The notes: generated by a model not told the origin, from the sequence alone. Shown: positions 20,070 to 31,346, numbered from the stretch's first letter. The stretch is 64,000 bases of DNA from Pseudaquabacterium inlustre (GCF_038066595.1 NZ_JBBUTH010000009.1:558001-622000), one strand, 5' to 3'. Translations and numbers: made by a program.

Positions 20070-20096
20070 AAGGCGCGGAGGGGAGATCCGCGCCTT
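20070..20096 (-). terminator. Attenuator-like hairpin between iscA and hscB
   Basis: A 10-bp perfect stem (AAGGCGCGGA with TCCGCGCCTT) and a 7-base loop, followed on the minus strand by the T-rich TGTCTTG. It lies in the 79-base gap between iscA and hscB and could reduce expression of hscBA-fdx relative to iscRSUA. Confidence 0.5.
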
Positions 20097-20128
20097 CATG
20101 CAAGTCGGCTGCCAGGCCGCGATCCGGC

Positions 20129-20452
20129 TCAGACGCGGAAGGATTCTCCGCAGCCGCAGCGGTCTTTCTCGCGCGGGTTGTGGAACTTGAAGCCCTCGTT
20201 CAGGCCTTCGCGCACGAAGTCGAGCTCGGTGCCGTCCAGGTAGGGCAGGCTCTTCGGGTCGATCAGCACCTTGACGCCATGGCCCTCGAAGATATGGTCT
20301 TCGGGTGCCACCTCGTCCGCGTACTCCAGCTTGTAGGCCAGGCCCGAGCAGCCGGTGGTCTTGACGCCCAGGCGCACGCCCACGCCCTTGCCACGCTTGG
20401 CGATGTAGCGCGTGACATGCCGCGCAGCGGCTTCGGTCAGGGTGACGGCCAT
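20129..20452 (-). CDS. iscA: A-type Fe-S carrier protein
   Basis: 107-residue carrier or scaffold that passes clusters to apoproteins. The three ligands C35, C99 and C101 lie in the TTGCSG and CGCG motifs, the A-type signature. Start at 20452 fits the family MAVTLTEAAARH; the frame remains open further upstream within iscU. Five bases separate it from iscU. Confidence 0.96.
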   Translation of the reverse strand: MAVTLTEAAARHVTRYIAKRGKGVGVRLGVKTTGCSGLAYKLEYADEVAPEDHIFEGHGVKVLIDPKSLPYLDGTELDFVREGLNEGFKFHNPREKDRCGCGESFRV

Positions 20453-20457
20453 CGCGC

Positions 20458-20880
20458 TCAGTTCGCCTGCTGGCTGTCGGATGCGGCCGCCTCGCCGGCG
20501 CCGTGGCGGGTGCGGTAGTCGTCCACCGCGGCCTTGATGGCGTCCTCGGCCAGGATGCTGCAGTGGATCTTCACCGGCGGCAGCGCCAGCTCTTCGGCGA
20601 TGTGCGTGTTCTTGATGGCCAGGGCCTGGTCCAGGCTCTTGCCCTTGACCCACTCGGTCACCAGCGAGCTGCTGGCAATGGCCGAGCCGCAGCCATAGGT
20701 CTTGAAGCGCGCGTCCTCGATCAGCCCGGTGGCCGGGTTCACCTTGATCTGCAGCTTCATCACGTCGCCGCAGGCCGGCGCGCCCACCATGCCGGTGCCC
20801 ACGTCGTCATCGCCCTTCTCGAAGCTGCCGACGTTGCGCGGGTTCTCGTAGTGGTCGACGACCTTGTCGCTGTATGCCAT
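20458..20880 (-). CDS. iscU: Fe-S cluster scaffold protein
   Basis: Central scaffold on which IscS-derived sulfur and iron are assembled. 140 residues with C37, D39, C64, H106 and C107, and the HscA-recognition LPPVK at 100-104. A GAGTTGAG-like purine stretch precedes the ATG at 20880. The C-terminal ~12 residues (after RTRHG) are a non-conserved Ala/Ser/Gln tail. Confidence 0.97.
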   Translation of the reverse strand: MAYSDKVVDHYENPRNVGSFEKGDDDVGTGMVGAPACGDVMKLQIKVNPATGLIEDARFKTYGCGSAIASSSLVTEWVKGKSLDQALAIKNTHIAEELALPPVKIHCSILAEDAIKAAVDDYRTRHGAGEAAASDSQQAN

Positions 20881-20926
20881 CTCAACTCTCCTGCATTCCA
20901 AAGTCCTGGCCGAAGCCGGCGGGGCC

Positions 20927-20950
20927 AGCGCCGGGCCGCCCCAAGCGGCC
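20927..20950 (+). repeat. Dispersed intergenic repeat, copy 2
   Basis: Matches the minus strand of 9061-9085 except for one base missing here. It lies in the iscS-iscU spacer beside strong hairpins. Confidence 0.5.
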
Positions 20951-20953
20951 CCG

Positions 20954-20989
20954 CACCCCCGCGGGGGGTGGCTGCGGTACACCGCAGCC
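20954..20989. repeat. Two adjacent hairpins in the iscS-iscU spacer
   Basis: CACCCCC/GGGGGTG with a GCG loop (20954-20970), then GGCTGCGG/CCGCAGCC with a TACA loop (20970-20989). The 120-base spacer is unusually long inside this operon; the structures may stabilise or attenuate the mRNA. Confidence 0.5.
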
Positions 20990-21000
20990 GGGGGCCGACA

Positions 21001-22215
21001 TCAATGTGCCGCCCACTGGATCTTGCTCAGATCCACGCCGTCCTTGAACATCTCCCACAGCGGCGACAGCTCACGCAGCTTGGCCACGCGGTCCTGCAGC
21101 ATGGCCACGGCGTCGTCGATGTCCTGCTCGGTGGTGAAGCGGCCGATGGTGATGCGCAAGGAAGAGTGCGCCAGTTCGTCCGAGCGGCCGAGGGCTCGCA
21201 GCACATAGCTGGGCTCCAGGCTGGCCGAGGTGCAGGCCGAGCCGGAGCTCACAGCGATGCCCTTCACGCCCATGATCAGCGACTCGCCCTCGACGAAGTT
21301 GAAGCTGATGTTCAGGTTGTGCGGCACGCGGCGCGTCATGTCGCCGTTGATGAACACCTGCTCGATCTGGGTCAGCCCCACCACCAGCTTGTTGTGCAAC
21401 ATGCGGATGCGCTCGCTCTCGGTGCCCATCTCCTCGCGGGCGATGCGGAAGGCCTCACCCATGCCGACGATCTGGTGCGTGGGCAGCGTGCCCGAGCGCA
21501 TGCCGCGCTCATGGCCGCCACCGTGCATCTGCGCTTCCAGCCGCACGCGCGGCTTGCGGCGCACGTACAGCGCGCCGATGCCCTTGGGGCCGTAGGTCTT
21601 GTGCGAGGCCAGACTCATCAGGTCGATCGGCAGCGTGGCCAGATCGATCGCCACCTTGCCGGTGGCCTGGGCGGCGTCCACATGGAACACGATGCCCTTG
21701 CTGCGGCACAGGTTGCCGATGGCCGTGACGTCCTGGATCACGCCGATCTCGTTGTTGACATGCATCACCGAGACCAGGATGGTGTCGGGGCGCATCGCCG
21801 CCTCCAGCTTGCCCAGGTCGAGCAGGCCGTCGGGTTCGACGTCGAGGTAGGTGGCCTCGAAGCCCTGGCGCTCCAGTTCGCGCACGGTGTCGAGCACGGC
21901 CTTGTGCTCGGTCTTGACCGTGATGATGTGCTTGCCGCGGCCCTTGTAGAACTGCGCCGCGCCCTTGATGGCGAGGTTGTTGCTCTCGGTGGCGCCCGAG
22001 GTCCAGACGATCTCGCGCGGGTCGGCACCGATCAGCTCGGCCACCTGCACGCGGGCCTTCTCGACGGCTTCTTCGGCCTCCCAGCCCCAGGCGTGGCTGC
22101 GGCTGGCCGGGTTGCCGAAGTGCTCGCGCAGCCAGGGAATCATCGCGTCGACGACGCGCGGGTCGCACGGCGTGGTCGCGCCGTAATCGAGGTAGATCGG
22201 GAGATGCGGGGTCAT
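21001..22215 (-). CDS. iscS: Cysteine desulfurase IscS
   Basis: PLP enzyme taking sulfur from cysteine for Fe-S clusters and tRNA thiolation. 404 residues from ATG 22215 (MTPHLPIYLDYGATTP); a GTG two codons upstream is also possible. Shows TEHKAVLDT, HVDAAQATGK, the Schiff-base Lys in SHKTYGPKG, and the persulfide Cys in SSGSACTSASLEPSYV. It ends SLRITIGRFTTEQDID and a C-terminal IscU-binding tail. Confidence 0.97.
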   Translation of the reverse strand: MTPHLPIYLDYGATTPCDPRVVDAMIPWLREHFGNPASRSHAWGWEAEEAVEKARVQVAELIGADPREIVWTSGATESNNLAIKGAAQFYKGRGKHIITVKTEHKAVLDTVRELERQGFEATYLDVEPDGLLDLGKLEAAMRPDTILVSVMHVNNEIGVIQDVTAIGNLCRSKGIVFHVDAAQATGKVAIDLATLPIDLMSLASHKTYGPKGIGALYVRRKPRVRLEAQMHGGGHERGMRSGTLPTHQIVGMGEAFRIAREEMGTESERIRMLHNKLVVGLTQIEQVFINGDMTRRVPHNLNISFNFVEGESLIMGVKGIAVSSGSACTSASLEPSYVLRALGRSDELAHSSLRITIGRFTTEQDIDDAVAMLQDRVAKLRELSPLWEMFKDGVDLSKIQWAAH

Positions 22216-22292
22216 GGCCACGGAGAATGCGTGATACGGGGGAATCTGGAGGCCGGCAGGGTCACCGTGCCGGCAGGCGGTTCAGGCGGCGG

Positions 22293-22826
22293 TCACTTCG
22301 ACAGGACCGAGCCCAGCGCGAACACCGAGTTCGGTGCGGTCACCTTGATCGGCTTGACCACCGGCACGCTGGAGATGGCGCGCTTGATCGGCGCCTCTTC
22401 GACCGACACGCCCTTGGCCAGCTGGTCGTCGACCAGCTTGCGCAGCGAGATGGAATCGAGGTACTCGATCATCTTCTGGTTCAGGCTGGCCCACAGGTCG
22501 TGCGTCATGCAGCGCCCGGCCTCGTCGCCCATGCAGTTTTCCTTGCCCGAGCAGCCGGTGGCGTCGATCGGCTCATCCACCGCGACGATGATGTCGGCCA
22601 CGGTGATCTCGTCGGCCTTGCGACCCAGCGAGTAGCCGCCGCCCGGGCCGCGCGTGCTTTCCACCAGCTCGTGGCGGCGCAGCTTGCCGAACAGCTGTTC
22701 GAGGTAGGACAGCGAGATCTGCTGACGCTGGCTGATGGCCGCCAGGGCCACGGGCCCGTTGTTCGAGCGCAAGGCCAGATCGATCATCGCGGTGACGGCA
22801 AAACGGCCCTTGGTGGTCAGACGCAT
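22293..22826 (-). CDS. iscR: Fe-S-responsive Rrf2 regulator IscR
   Basis: 177-residue Rrf2-family repressor/activator of the isc operon. N-terminal winged helix (MRLTTKGRFAVTAMIDLA to RGPGGGYSLGR), then cluster-binding C92, C98 and C106 with H109. The Cys98-Cys106 spacing is two residues longer than in E. coli (C92/C98/C104/H107). The C-terminal tail is about 15 residues longer than in E. coli. Preceded by AGGAGAA and, further upstream, by two IscR-type operators. Confidence 0.97.
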   Translation of the reverse strand: MRLTTKGRFAVTAMIDLALRSNNGPVALAAISQRQQISLSYLEQLFGKLRRHELVESTRGPGGGYSLGRKADEITVADIIVAVDEPIDATGCSGKENCMGDEAGRCMTHDLWASLNQKMIEYLDSISLRKLVDDQLAKGVSVEEAPIKRAISSVPVVKPIKVTAPNSVFALGSVLSK

Positions 22827-22929
22827 GGAGTTCTCCTGAAAGCCGGGCGGGCGGTGCGGCGGCGCGCCAGTTCTGCCGGCGGGCAGCGCGACCGGTGGAA
22901 CCGACGGGGTAACCGGTTGCTGCGGTCGG

Positions 22930-22954
22930 TATCCCGACTGCTGAGGTCAAGTAT
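22930..22954 (-). promoter_or_regulatory. IscR type 1 operator, proximal
   Basis: On the minus strand ATACTT-GACC-TCAGC-AGTC-GGGATA, matching the type 1 consensus (ATASYYGACT, five bases, AGTCRRSTAT) apart from one base in the left half and the last base. It covers the -10 element and the start site of the iscR promoter. Confidence 0.8.
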
Positions 22955-22979
22955 ACCAGTATCCGACTGTTCCAGTCGA
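22950..22979 (-). promoter_or_regulatory. iscR promoter
   Basis: -35 TCGACT (22974-22979) and -10 TATACT (22950-22955), 18 bases apart, on the minus strand; the start would fall near 22943. It sits between and within two IscR operators, so holo-IscR would occlude it. Confidence 0.75.
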
Positions 22980-22983
22980 GATT
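22959..22983 (-). promoter_or_regulatory. IscR type 1 operator, distal
   Basis: On the minus strand AATCTC-GACT-GGAAC-AGTC-GGATAC, with both core GACT/AGTC half-sites intact. It overlaps the -35 and spacer of the iscR promoter. Confidence 0.8.
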
Positions 22984-23017
22984 GAGCCCGGTCAGCCAGC
23001 CGGCCGGCCCCGCCCGT

Positions 23018-23536
23018 TCAGGCCGGCAGACCCAGGCGCCGGCGCAACTGCCGCAGCAGGCCGTCGCAGGCCGGCTCGATCAGGTCCAGCGCCAGGTCGA
23101 AACCGGCCACCGCGCCGTAATACGGGTCAGGCACCTCGCGGCTGTCCAGCCAGGGCGCATGGTCCAGCAGCAGGCCCAGGCGGTCGGCGCTGGGCTCGGG
23201 GCAGCGCTCGCGCAGCGCGGCCAGGTTGTCGGCGTCCATGGCCAGCAGCAGGTCGAAACGCGAGAAGTCGGCCTCGACCACCGGACGCGACTTCTGCCCG
23301 TCCAGGCGCCAGCCGCGCCGCCCGGCCTGGGCGATGGCGCGCGGATCGGGCGCCGCCCCGCGGTGGAAACCGTGCGTGCCGGCCGAATCCACCCGCACCA
23401 GATCGGCCATGCCGGCCTGCTGAAGCTTGCCGCGCAGCACGCCCTCGGCCATCGGAGACCGGCAGATGTTGCCCATGCACACCATCAGCACCGACAACTG
23501 GGGCTCGGGGCCACGCTTGAAAAGCCGCTTCAACAT
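23018..23536 (-). CDS. Low-molecular-weight protein-tyrosine phosphatase
   Basis: 172 residues with the P-loop VCMGNICRSPMAEG (C20, R26) and the general-acid Asp in VPDPYYG. Usual substrates are autophosphorylating tyrosine kinases or phosphoarginine, but none is encoded nearby. A phosphatase at this position ahead of iscR is common in betaproteobacteria; here a promoter for iscR lies between the two genes. Confidence 0.93.
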   Translation of the reverse strand: MLKRLFKRGPEPQLSVLMVCMGNICRSPMAEGVLRGKLQQAGMADLVRVDSAGTHGFHRGAAPDPRAIAQAGRRGWRLDGQKSRPVVEADFSRFDLLLAMDADNLAALRERCPEPSADRLGLLLDHAPWLDSREVPDPYYGAVAGFDLALDLIEPACDGLLRQLRRRLGLPA

Positions 23537-23714
23537 GCGCCGAGGATAGCCCAGGCGATGCAGGGCTTTCCCCAGGGATCCCCGCTCGAAACGTCAAGGC
23601 TTCCCGACAAGTCGCGCATCAAGCGCCTCTAGACCGCGACGAAAACAGGGACATCTCCGTCGGCGGCCCCTCGCCCACCGCCGGCCACTCCTCTCAACCC
23701 GTCCAGGCCCACCC

Positions 23715-25256
23715 ATGCGCGACAACGGTCCCGTCTCCCAGCGCGAGTACCTGCTGCCGGAAGGCAGCACGCTGGTGTCCTGCACCGACCTGCAGAGCTA
23801 CATCCGCTACTGCAACCCGGCCTTCATCGAGGTCAGCGGCTACAGCCGCGAGGAGTTGCTGGGCCAGCCGCACAACCTGATCCGCCACCCCGACATGCCG
23901 GCCGAGGCCTTCCGCGACATGTGGGCCACGCTGAAGGCCGGCGAGCCGTGGACGGCGCTGGTGAAGAACCGCCGCAAGAATGGCGACCACTACTGGGTGC
24001 GCGCCAACGTCACGCCGGTGCTGGAGAACGGCGCCGTCACCGGCTACATGTCGGTGCGCACCGTGCCCACGCGCGCCGAAGTGCAGTCGGCCGAGCGCCT
24101 GTACGAGCGCATGCGCGCCGACGGCGGGCGCACGCTCAAGCTGCACAAGGGCGATCTGGCCGTGGCCGGCTGGCCCGGCCTGGTGCGGCGCGTCACGCAG
24201 CCCGGCCTGGGCGCGCGGCTGACGGCCGTGGCCCTGGGCGGCACGCTGGCCACGGCGGGCCTGGCCGAGGCGCTGGCCGGCTTCGGCCTGGGGGCGGCGA
24301 TGGCCGGTGCCGCCGTGCTGGGCAGCGCCGTGGCCTGGCAACTGCGCCGCATGGCGCTGTCGCCGCTGCGCGAGGCGATCGCCGTGGCGCGGCGCATGTC
24401 GGCCGGCGACCTGTCGCAGCGCATCGCCAGCCGCGGAGGCGACGAGGTGGGCCAGCTGACCCGCGCCCTGACCCAGCTGAACGTGAACCTGCAGGCCATC
24501 GTCGGCGACGTGCGCCGCGAAGTGGAGGGCATCGGCCTGGCCTCGGGCGAGATCTCCAAGGGCAACGCCGACCTGGGCCACCGCACCGAATCGCAGGCCA
24601 GCAACCTGCAGCAGACGGCGGCCTCGCTGGAACAGATCACCGGCACCATCCGCCAGACCGCCGACACCGCGCAGGCCGCCGCCGATCTGGCGCACGAGGC
24701 CACCACCGCCGCGCAGCACAGCGGCGACGCGGCCCGCGACATGGCCAGCCGCATGGACGAGATCCGCAGCAGCTCGCAGCGCATCGGCGAGATCATCGGC
24801 ACCATCGACGGCATCTCGTTCCAGACCAACATCCTGGCGCTGAATGCCGCGGTGGAAGCCGCCCGCGCCGGCGAGGCCGGCCGCGGCTTCGCGGTGGTGG
24901 CCTCGGAGGTGCGCGCGCTGGCCCAGCGCACCAGCACCGCCGCCCGCGAGATCAAGGTGCTGGTGGAGGACGCGGTCACCAAGGTGGAACACGGCACCAA
25001 GCTGGCCGGCAACACCGGCGAGACCACGCGCCGCACCGCCGAGGCCGTGCAGCGCGTGCATGCGCTGATCAGCGAGATCAGCACCGCCGGCAGCGAGCAG
25101 AGCAAGGGCGTCAGCCAGGTGAATGCCGCGGTGTCCGAACTGGACAACCTGACCCAGCAGAACGCCGCGATGGTCGAGGAACTGGCGGCCGCCGCCGCCT
25201 CGCTGAACGGCCAGGCCGAGGTGGTGGCGCAGGCCGTGCGCATCTTCAAGACCTGA
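23715..25256 (+). CDS. PAS-domain methyl-accepting chemotaxis protein (Aer-like)
   Basis: A 513-residue energy-taxis-type receptor. The N-terminal PAS domain (about 15-130) contains YCNPAFIEVSGYSREELLGQPHNLIRHPDMP, as in FAD-binding Aer. A hydrophobic hairpin (about 170-210) anchors it without a periplasmic domain, followed by HAMP-like sequence (LSPLREAIAVARRMSAGDLSQRI) and a signalling domain with the hairpin tip IDGISFQTNILALNAAVEAARAGEAGRGFAVVA region. Stands alone; no che genes nearby. The C-terminus lacks a CheR-docking pentapeptide. Confidence 0.93.
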   Translation: MRDNGPVSQREYLLPEGSTLVSCTDLQSYIRYCNPAFIEVSGYSREELLGQPHNLIRHPDMPAEAFRDMWATLKAGEPWTALVKNRRKNGDHYWVRANVTPVLENGAVTGYMSVRTVPTRAEVQSAERLYERMRADGGRTLKLHKGDLAVAGWPGLVRRVTQPGLGARLTAVALGGTLATAGLAEALAGFGLGAAMAGAAVLGSAVAWQLRRMALSPLREAIAVARRMSAGDLSQRIASRGGDEVGQLTRALTQLNVNLQAIVGDVRREVEGIGLASGEISKGNADLGHRTESQASNLQQTAASLEQITGTIRQTADTAQAAADLAHEATTAAQHSGDAARDMASRMDEIRSSSQRIGEIIGTIDGISFQTNILALNAAVEAARAGEAGRGFAVVASEVRALAQRTSTAAREIKVLVEDAVTKVEHGTKLAGNTGETTRRTAEAVQRVHALISEISTAGSEQSKGVSQVNAAVSELDNLTQQNAAMVEELAAAAASLNGQAEVVAQAVRIFKT

Positions 25257-25408
25257 ACGGCGCTTCGGCATCGCCCCCGTCCGCGGCCGGCCCATGCCGG
25301 CCGCGCGTTCGTCGGAACGGACGATGCCGCCGTGCGGGCCGCGCCTCTACAGTGCGGGCCGCGCACCGGGGATTCCGGGCGCAGGCCATGCGCAGGAGGT
25401 GCCCCCCG

Positions 25409-26440
25409 GTGAACCCGTCCCGTTCCACGTCGCCCGACACCGCGTCGGCCCACCCGGCGGCCACCGCTGCGGCAGCCGCCGCAGCCGGCTGCCCCTTCCA
25501 TGCCGCTGGCGCCATGGCCGGCGCGCCGCACGGCGCGGCCATCGGCCCCCGCTACCGCCGCCCGCTGGGCGTGCTGCACCACCGCGGCGTGCGCGCCGAG
25601 ATCGCCCGGCTCGACGCGAAGCGCGACTGCCAGCGCATCGTGTTCCTGCTGTCGGCCTACGAGTTCCCGTTCGACATGACGCGGGCCCTCGAGATCGCGC
25701 TGTTCCACACCTACGGCAGCCGCTCGGTCTCGCGCCTGCTCGACCGCACCGCCCAGTTCTCGCGCCACGGCCAGAAGCGCTACGACGACACCAACCTGCT
25801 GATCGCCAACTTCATGGAAGCCGGCTGGGACGGTGACCCCGGCGCGCGGGCCATCGCGCGCATGAACCACATCCACAGCCACTACCGCATCCCGAACGAG
25901 GACTTCCTGTTCGTGCTGTGGACCTTCATCGACTTCCCGATCGAGTGGATGGCGCAGTTCGGCTGGCGCGACTTCACAGCGCACGAGTGCGAAGCCTGGT
26001 TCCATTACTGGCACGCCATCGGCCAGCGCATGGGCCTGACGGACATTCCCGCCAGCAAGCCGGCCTTCGATGCCTTCGTGGCGGCCTACGAGGCGCGCGA
26101 GTTCGTGCCCGACGAGGCCAGCCGCCGCGTGGCCGACGCCACCGTGGCCATCATGGCGGCCTGGTTGCCGACGCCGCTGCGTGGCGTGGTCAAGCCCGCT
26201 GCGGCCTGCTTGGTGCGGCCGCAGTTCCGCCGGGCGGCGAAGTTCCCCGAACCCTCTCCGGTGCTGAACGCCGTGCTGCGCGGCGTGCTGAGGCTGCGCC
26301 GCGTCGTCAAGCGTGTGTTCAGCATCGAGCGTTACCCCACGCTGCTGGCCGAAAAGCACTACCGCAGCTACCCGCAAGGCCTGCCGCCGATCGAGCAGAT
26401 CGGGCCGCAGGCCCTGAAACGCAGGGAACCGCACCCCTAG
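25409..26440 (+). CDS. Oxygenase MpaB-family protein (DUF2236-like)
   Basis: A 343-residue protein. Start set at GTG 25409 because AGGAGG at 25394-25399 lies nine bases upstream; an in-frame ATG at 25388 sits before that site. After an Ala-rich N-terminus it is mostly helical, with His/Arg-rich segments such as ARMNHIHSHYRIPNEDFLFVLW and AWFHYWHAIGQRMGLTDIP, which resemble the MpaB/rubber-oxygenase catalytic family of haem b proteins. Substrate unknown. Alternative: another helical oxygenase-like family of uncharacterised function. Confidence 0.7.
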   Translation: MNPSRSTSPDTASAHPAATAAAAAAAGCPFHAAGAMAGAPHGAAIGPRYRRPLGVLHHRGVRAEIARLDAKRDCQRIVFLLSAYEFPFDMTRALEIALFHTYGSRSVSRLLDRTAQFSRHGQKRYDDTNLLIANFMEAGWDGDPGARAIARMNHIHSHYRIPNEDFLFVLWTFIDFPIEWMAQFGWRDFTAHECEAWFHYWHAIGQRMGLTDIPASKPAFDAFVAAYEAREFVPDEASRRVADATVAIMAAWLPTPLRGVVKPAAACLVRPQFRRAAKFPEPSPVLNAVLRGVLRLRRVVKRVFSIERYPTLLAEKHYRSYPQGLPPIEQIGPQALKRREPHP

Positions 26441-27752
26441 AAACATTGTTTCCGCCCTGTAACCGCGATGGGATCCTGCGGTACCCGGCGCCGGGGGAGC
26501 GCTGCCATGCCGGCAGCGACGATGGCGCTGGTCAGAACAGGAGTTCCCATGCATCCGATCCCATGGCGCCGAGGTGCGCTGGCACTGGCCTGCCTGCTGT
26601 TGAGCAGTGCCTCGCAGGCCGCCGGCGAGCGCATCCAGCTCGGCTTCAAGAACCTCGAGGTCCTGGGCAGTTCCACCCTGAGGGGCTACGAGAGGACCAT
26701 CGATGTCGACAGCTTCCAGTGGGGCGTGAGTGTCGGCGTCGGCCAATTCGCCGGCGTCGGCGAACGGACCGTCTCGCCACCCTCGATCTCCGACATCGTC
26801 TGGACCCAGGGCCTGGACCGCAGCTACGCCGGGTTGGGCAATGCCATCAGCAAGCCCGGGGTCGCCACCTCGACCTTCTCGTTCCTCACCAGCAACGGTA
26901 CGGGCTACGACCCCTACCTGACCATCGAGGCGCAACGCGCCAGCATCACCGGCCTGAGCTTCTCCGCCGGCGGTGGGCAGCCCTCGGTGAGCGCCTCCGA
27001 AACCTTCGACCTGCTGAAGCTGTCCTTCAGGACCGAACTGCTGGCGGGCCAGCGCCCGACCTCGACCCCGGTGGTGGTGAGCTACGACGCGAGCAACAAC
27101 TCGGTCTCCGGCAGCATGGGCCGTTCGACCTCGATCCGTGGCCGCAACTCCACCAGCGGGCTGTACCTGAAACTCGGCAGCGCCAGCAGCGACTCGTGGA
27201 TCAAGGGCGACAGCACGTTGCAGGGCTACCAGAGCTGGATCGCGCTGGATTCGGCCCAGATGGGCGTGGGCGTGGCGATCTCCCACGCGGGCGGGCGGGT
27301 GACGGCCGTGCCGTCGTTCTCCGAGCTCACGGTCACGCAGCAGCTGGATGGCGCCGTGCCGGCCGTGCTGGCCAACCTGCTGGCCGGACGCACCATCGGT
27401 GAGGCCACGCTGGTCTACCTGGAAACGGTCCAGAACGTGACCCGCGTGGTCACCGAGCTGCGCATGGCCAACGTGGTGATGAGCGGCATGTCGTTCAGCA
27501 GCGGCGGCGACGTGCCCTCGGTGGCCGAGTCGCTGAACTTCACCGGCTACCAACAGACGGTGTGGGAATACAGCGGCACGTCCGCCAAATCCAGCATTGT
27601 CACCATGGGCTGGATGGGCACGGCGGGGCTGGACTCCGCCGAGGCGGCCGGCAGCTCGCCCCCCGGCCCTGCACCGCTGCCGGTGCCCGAGCCCGGCACC
27701 TGGGCCCTGATGCTGGGCGGCGCCGCCCTGCTGCTGGCCCGCCGCCGCGGCC

Positions 27753-29876
<2,124 letters not shown>

Positions 29877-29910
29877 CGGGGTTTCCCTGGGGCAAGTCGA
29901 GCGCAGGCTC

Positions 29911-29916
29911 TAAAAT
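29911..29916 (+). promoter_or_regulatory. Putative -10 in the divergent uvrB/aminotransferase spacer
   Basis: TAAAAT, 145 bases before the aminotransferase ATG, in a 184-base divergent spacer. No good -35; transcription direction is presumed from the motif orientation. Confidence 0.4.
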
Positions 29917-30060
29917 CGCGGCCGGCTGCGGCGCTGGGTGGCGCGCGCCGGCCAATCCAACAGCGTACCGCAGTGCGGCATTCCGTGTGGGTGCCAGCGC
30001 CGTGACCCCGCGCTGTCCGCCCCTTGCTGCTGCCACCGTCCTGACAGGAACCACATTTCC

Positions 30061-31260
30061 ATGACCTTCTTCGCCGCCGTCGAGATGGCCCCGCGCGACC
30101 CCATCCTGGGTCTGAACGAACAATTCGCCGCCGACACCCGCGCCGACAAGGTGAACCTGGGCGTTGGCGTGTACTTCGACGACGCCGGCAAGCTGCCGCT
30201 GCTGGCCTGCGTGAAGGCGGCCGAGACCCAGCTCACCGAGGCCGCCAAGCCGCGCGGCTACCTGCCCATCGACGGCATCGCCGCCTACGACAAGGCCGTG
30301 CAGCGCCTGGTCTTCGGTGCCGACAGCGCCGTGCTGGCCGACAGCCGCGTGGCCACCATCCAGGCGCTGGGCGGCACCGGCGGCCTGAAGGTGGGCGCCG
30401 ATTTCCTGAAGAAGCTGAACCCCGCCGCCAAGGTGCTGATCAGCGACCCGAGCTGGGAGAACCACCGCGCGCTGTTCACCAACGCCGGCTTCGAGGTGGG
30501 CACCTACAGCTACTACGACGCGGAAAACCGCGGTGTGAAGTTCGACGCCATGCTGGCCGACCTGAACGCCGCCGCCGCCGGCACCATCGTCGTGCTGCAC
30601 GCCTGCTGCCACAACCCCACCGGCTACGACATCACCCCGGCCCAGTGGGAGCAGGTCATCGCCGCGGTCAAGGCCAAGAGCCTGGTGGCCTTCCTGGACA
30701 TGGCCTACCAGGGCTTCGGTGACGGCATCGCCGAGGACGGCGCGGTCATCCAGCAGTTCCTGGCCGCTGGCGTCGAGAACTTCTTCGTCGCCACCTCGTT
30801 CTCCAAGAGCTTCAGCCTGTACGGCGAGCGCGTGGGTGCGCTGAGCGTGGTGTGCGCCAGCAAGGACGAGACGGCGCGCGTGCTGTCGCAGCTGAAGATC
30901 GCCATCCGCACCAACTACAGCAACCCGCCCACCCACGGCGCCCAGGTGGTGGCCACGGTGCTCGACACCCCGGCGCTGCGTGCGCAGTGGGAAGACGAGC
31001 TGGCCGGCATGCGCCAGCGCATCAAGCAGATGCGCACGCTGCTGGCCGAGAAGCTGGTGGCCGCCGGCGTGAAGCAGGACTTCGGCTTCATCGTGCGCCA
31101 GCGCGGCATGTTCAGCTACTCGGGCCTGACCAAGCCCCAGATGGAGCGCCTGCGCAACGAATTCGGCGTGTACGGCGTCGATTCGGGTCGCATCTGCGTG
31201 GCCGCGCTGAACACGCAGAACATCGACAAGGTGGTGGCCGCGATCGCCGCGGTACTCTGA
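30061..31260 (+). CDS. tyrB: Aromatic-amino-acid/aspartate aminotransferase
   Basis: A 399-residue class I alpha aminotransferase, close to TyrB/AspC: MAPRDPILGLNEQF near the start, NLGVGVYFDD, ACCHNPTGYDIT, DMAYQGFGDG, and SFSKSFSLYGERVGAL with the PLP Lys. The C-terminal Arg (GRICVAALN) binds the substrate carboxylate. Whether aromatic or aspartate substrates dominate cannot be read from sequence, so the symbol is tentative. Followed by a good intrinsic terminator. Confidence 0.92.
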   Translation: MTFFAAVEMAPRDPILGLNEQFAADTRADKVNLGVGVYFDDAGKLPLLACVKAAETQLTEAAKPRGYLPIDGIAAYDKAVQRLVFGADSAVLADSRVATIQALGGTGGLKVGADFLKKLNPAAKVLISDPSWENHRALFTNAGFEVGTYSYYDAENRGVKFDAMLADLNAAAAGTIVVLHACCHNPTGYDITPAQWEQVIAAVKAKSLVAFLDMAYQGFGDGIAEDGAVIQQFLAAGVENFFVATSFSKSFSLYGERVGALSVVCASKDETARVLSQLKIAIRTNYSNPPTHGAQVVATVLDTPALRAQWEDELAGMRQRIKQMRTLLAEKLVAAGVKQDFGFIVRQRGMFSYSGLTKPQMERLRNEFGVYGVDSGRICVAALNTQNIDKVVAAIAAVL

Positions 31261-31346
31261 ACGGGCGGCAGGCCCCAGGCGCCCGCCGTGGCGCCGGCCT
31301 GCACACCTGCGATGCTGCGGCGCCGCATCCGGCGACTGCAGATCCC

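Noticed and set aside
23620..23714. Sigma-28 (flagellar) promoter before the chemoreceptor
   Set aside because: No TAAA / GCCGATAA pair with proper spacing; only loose resemblance.
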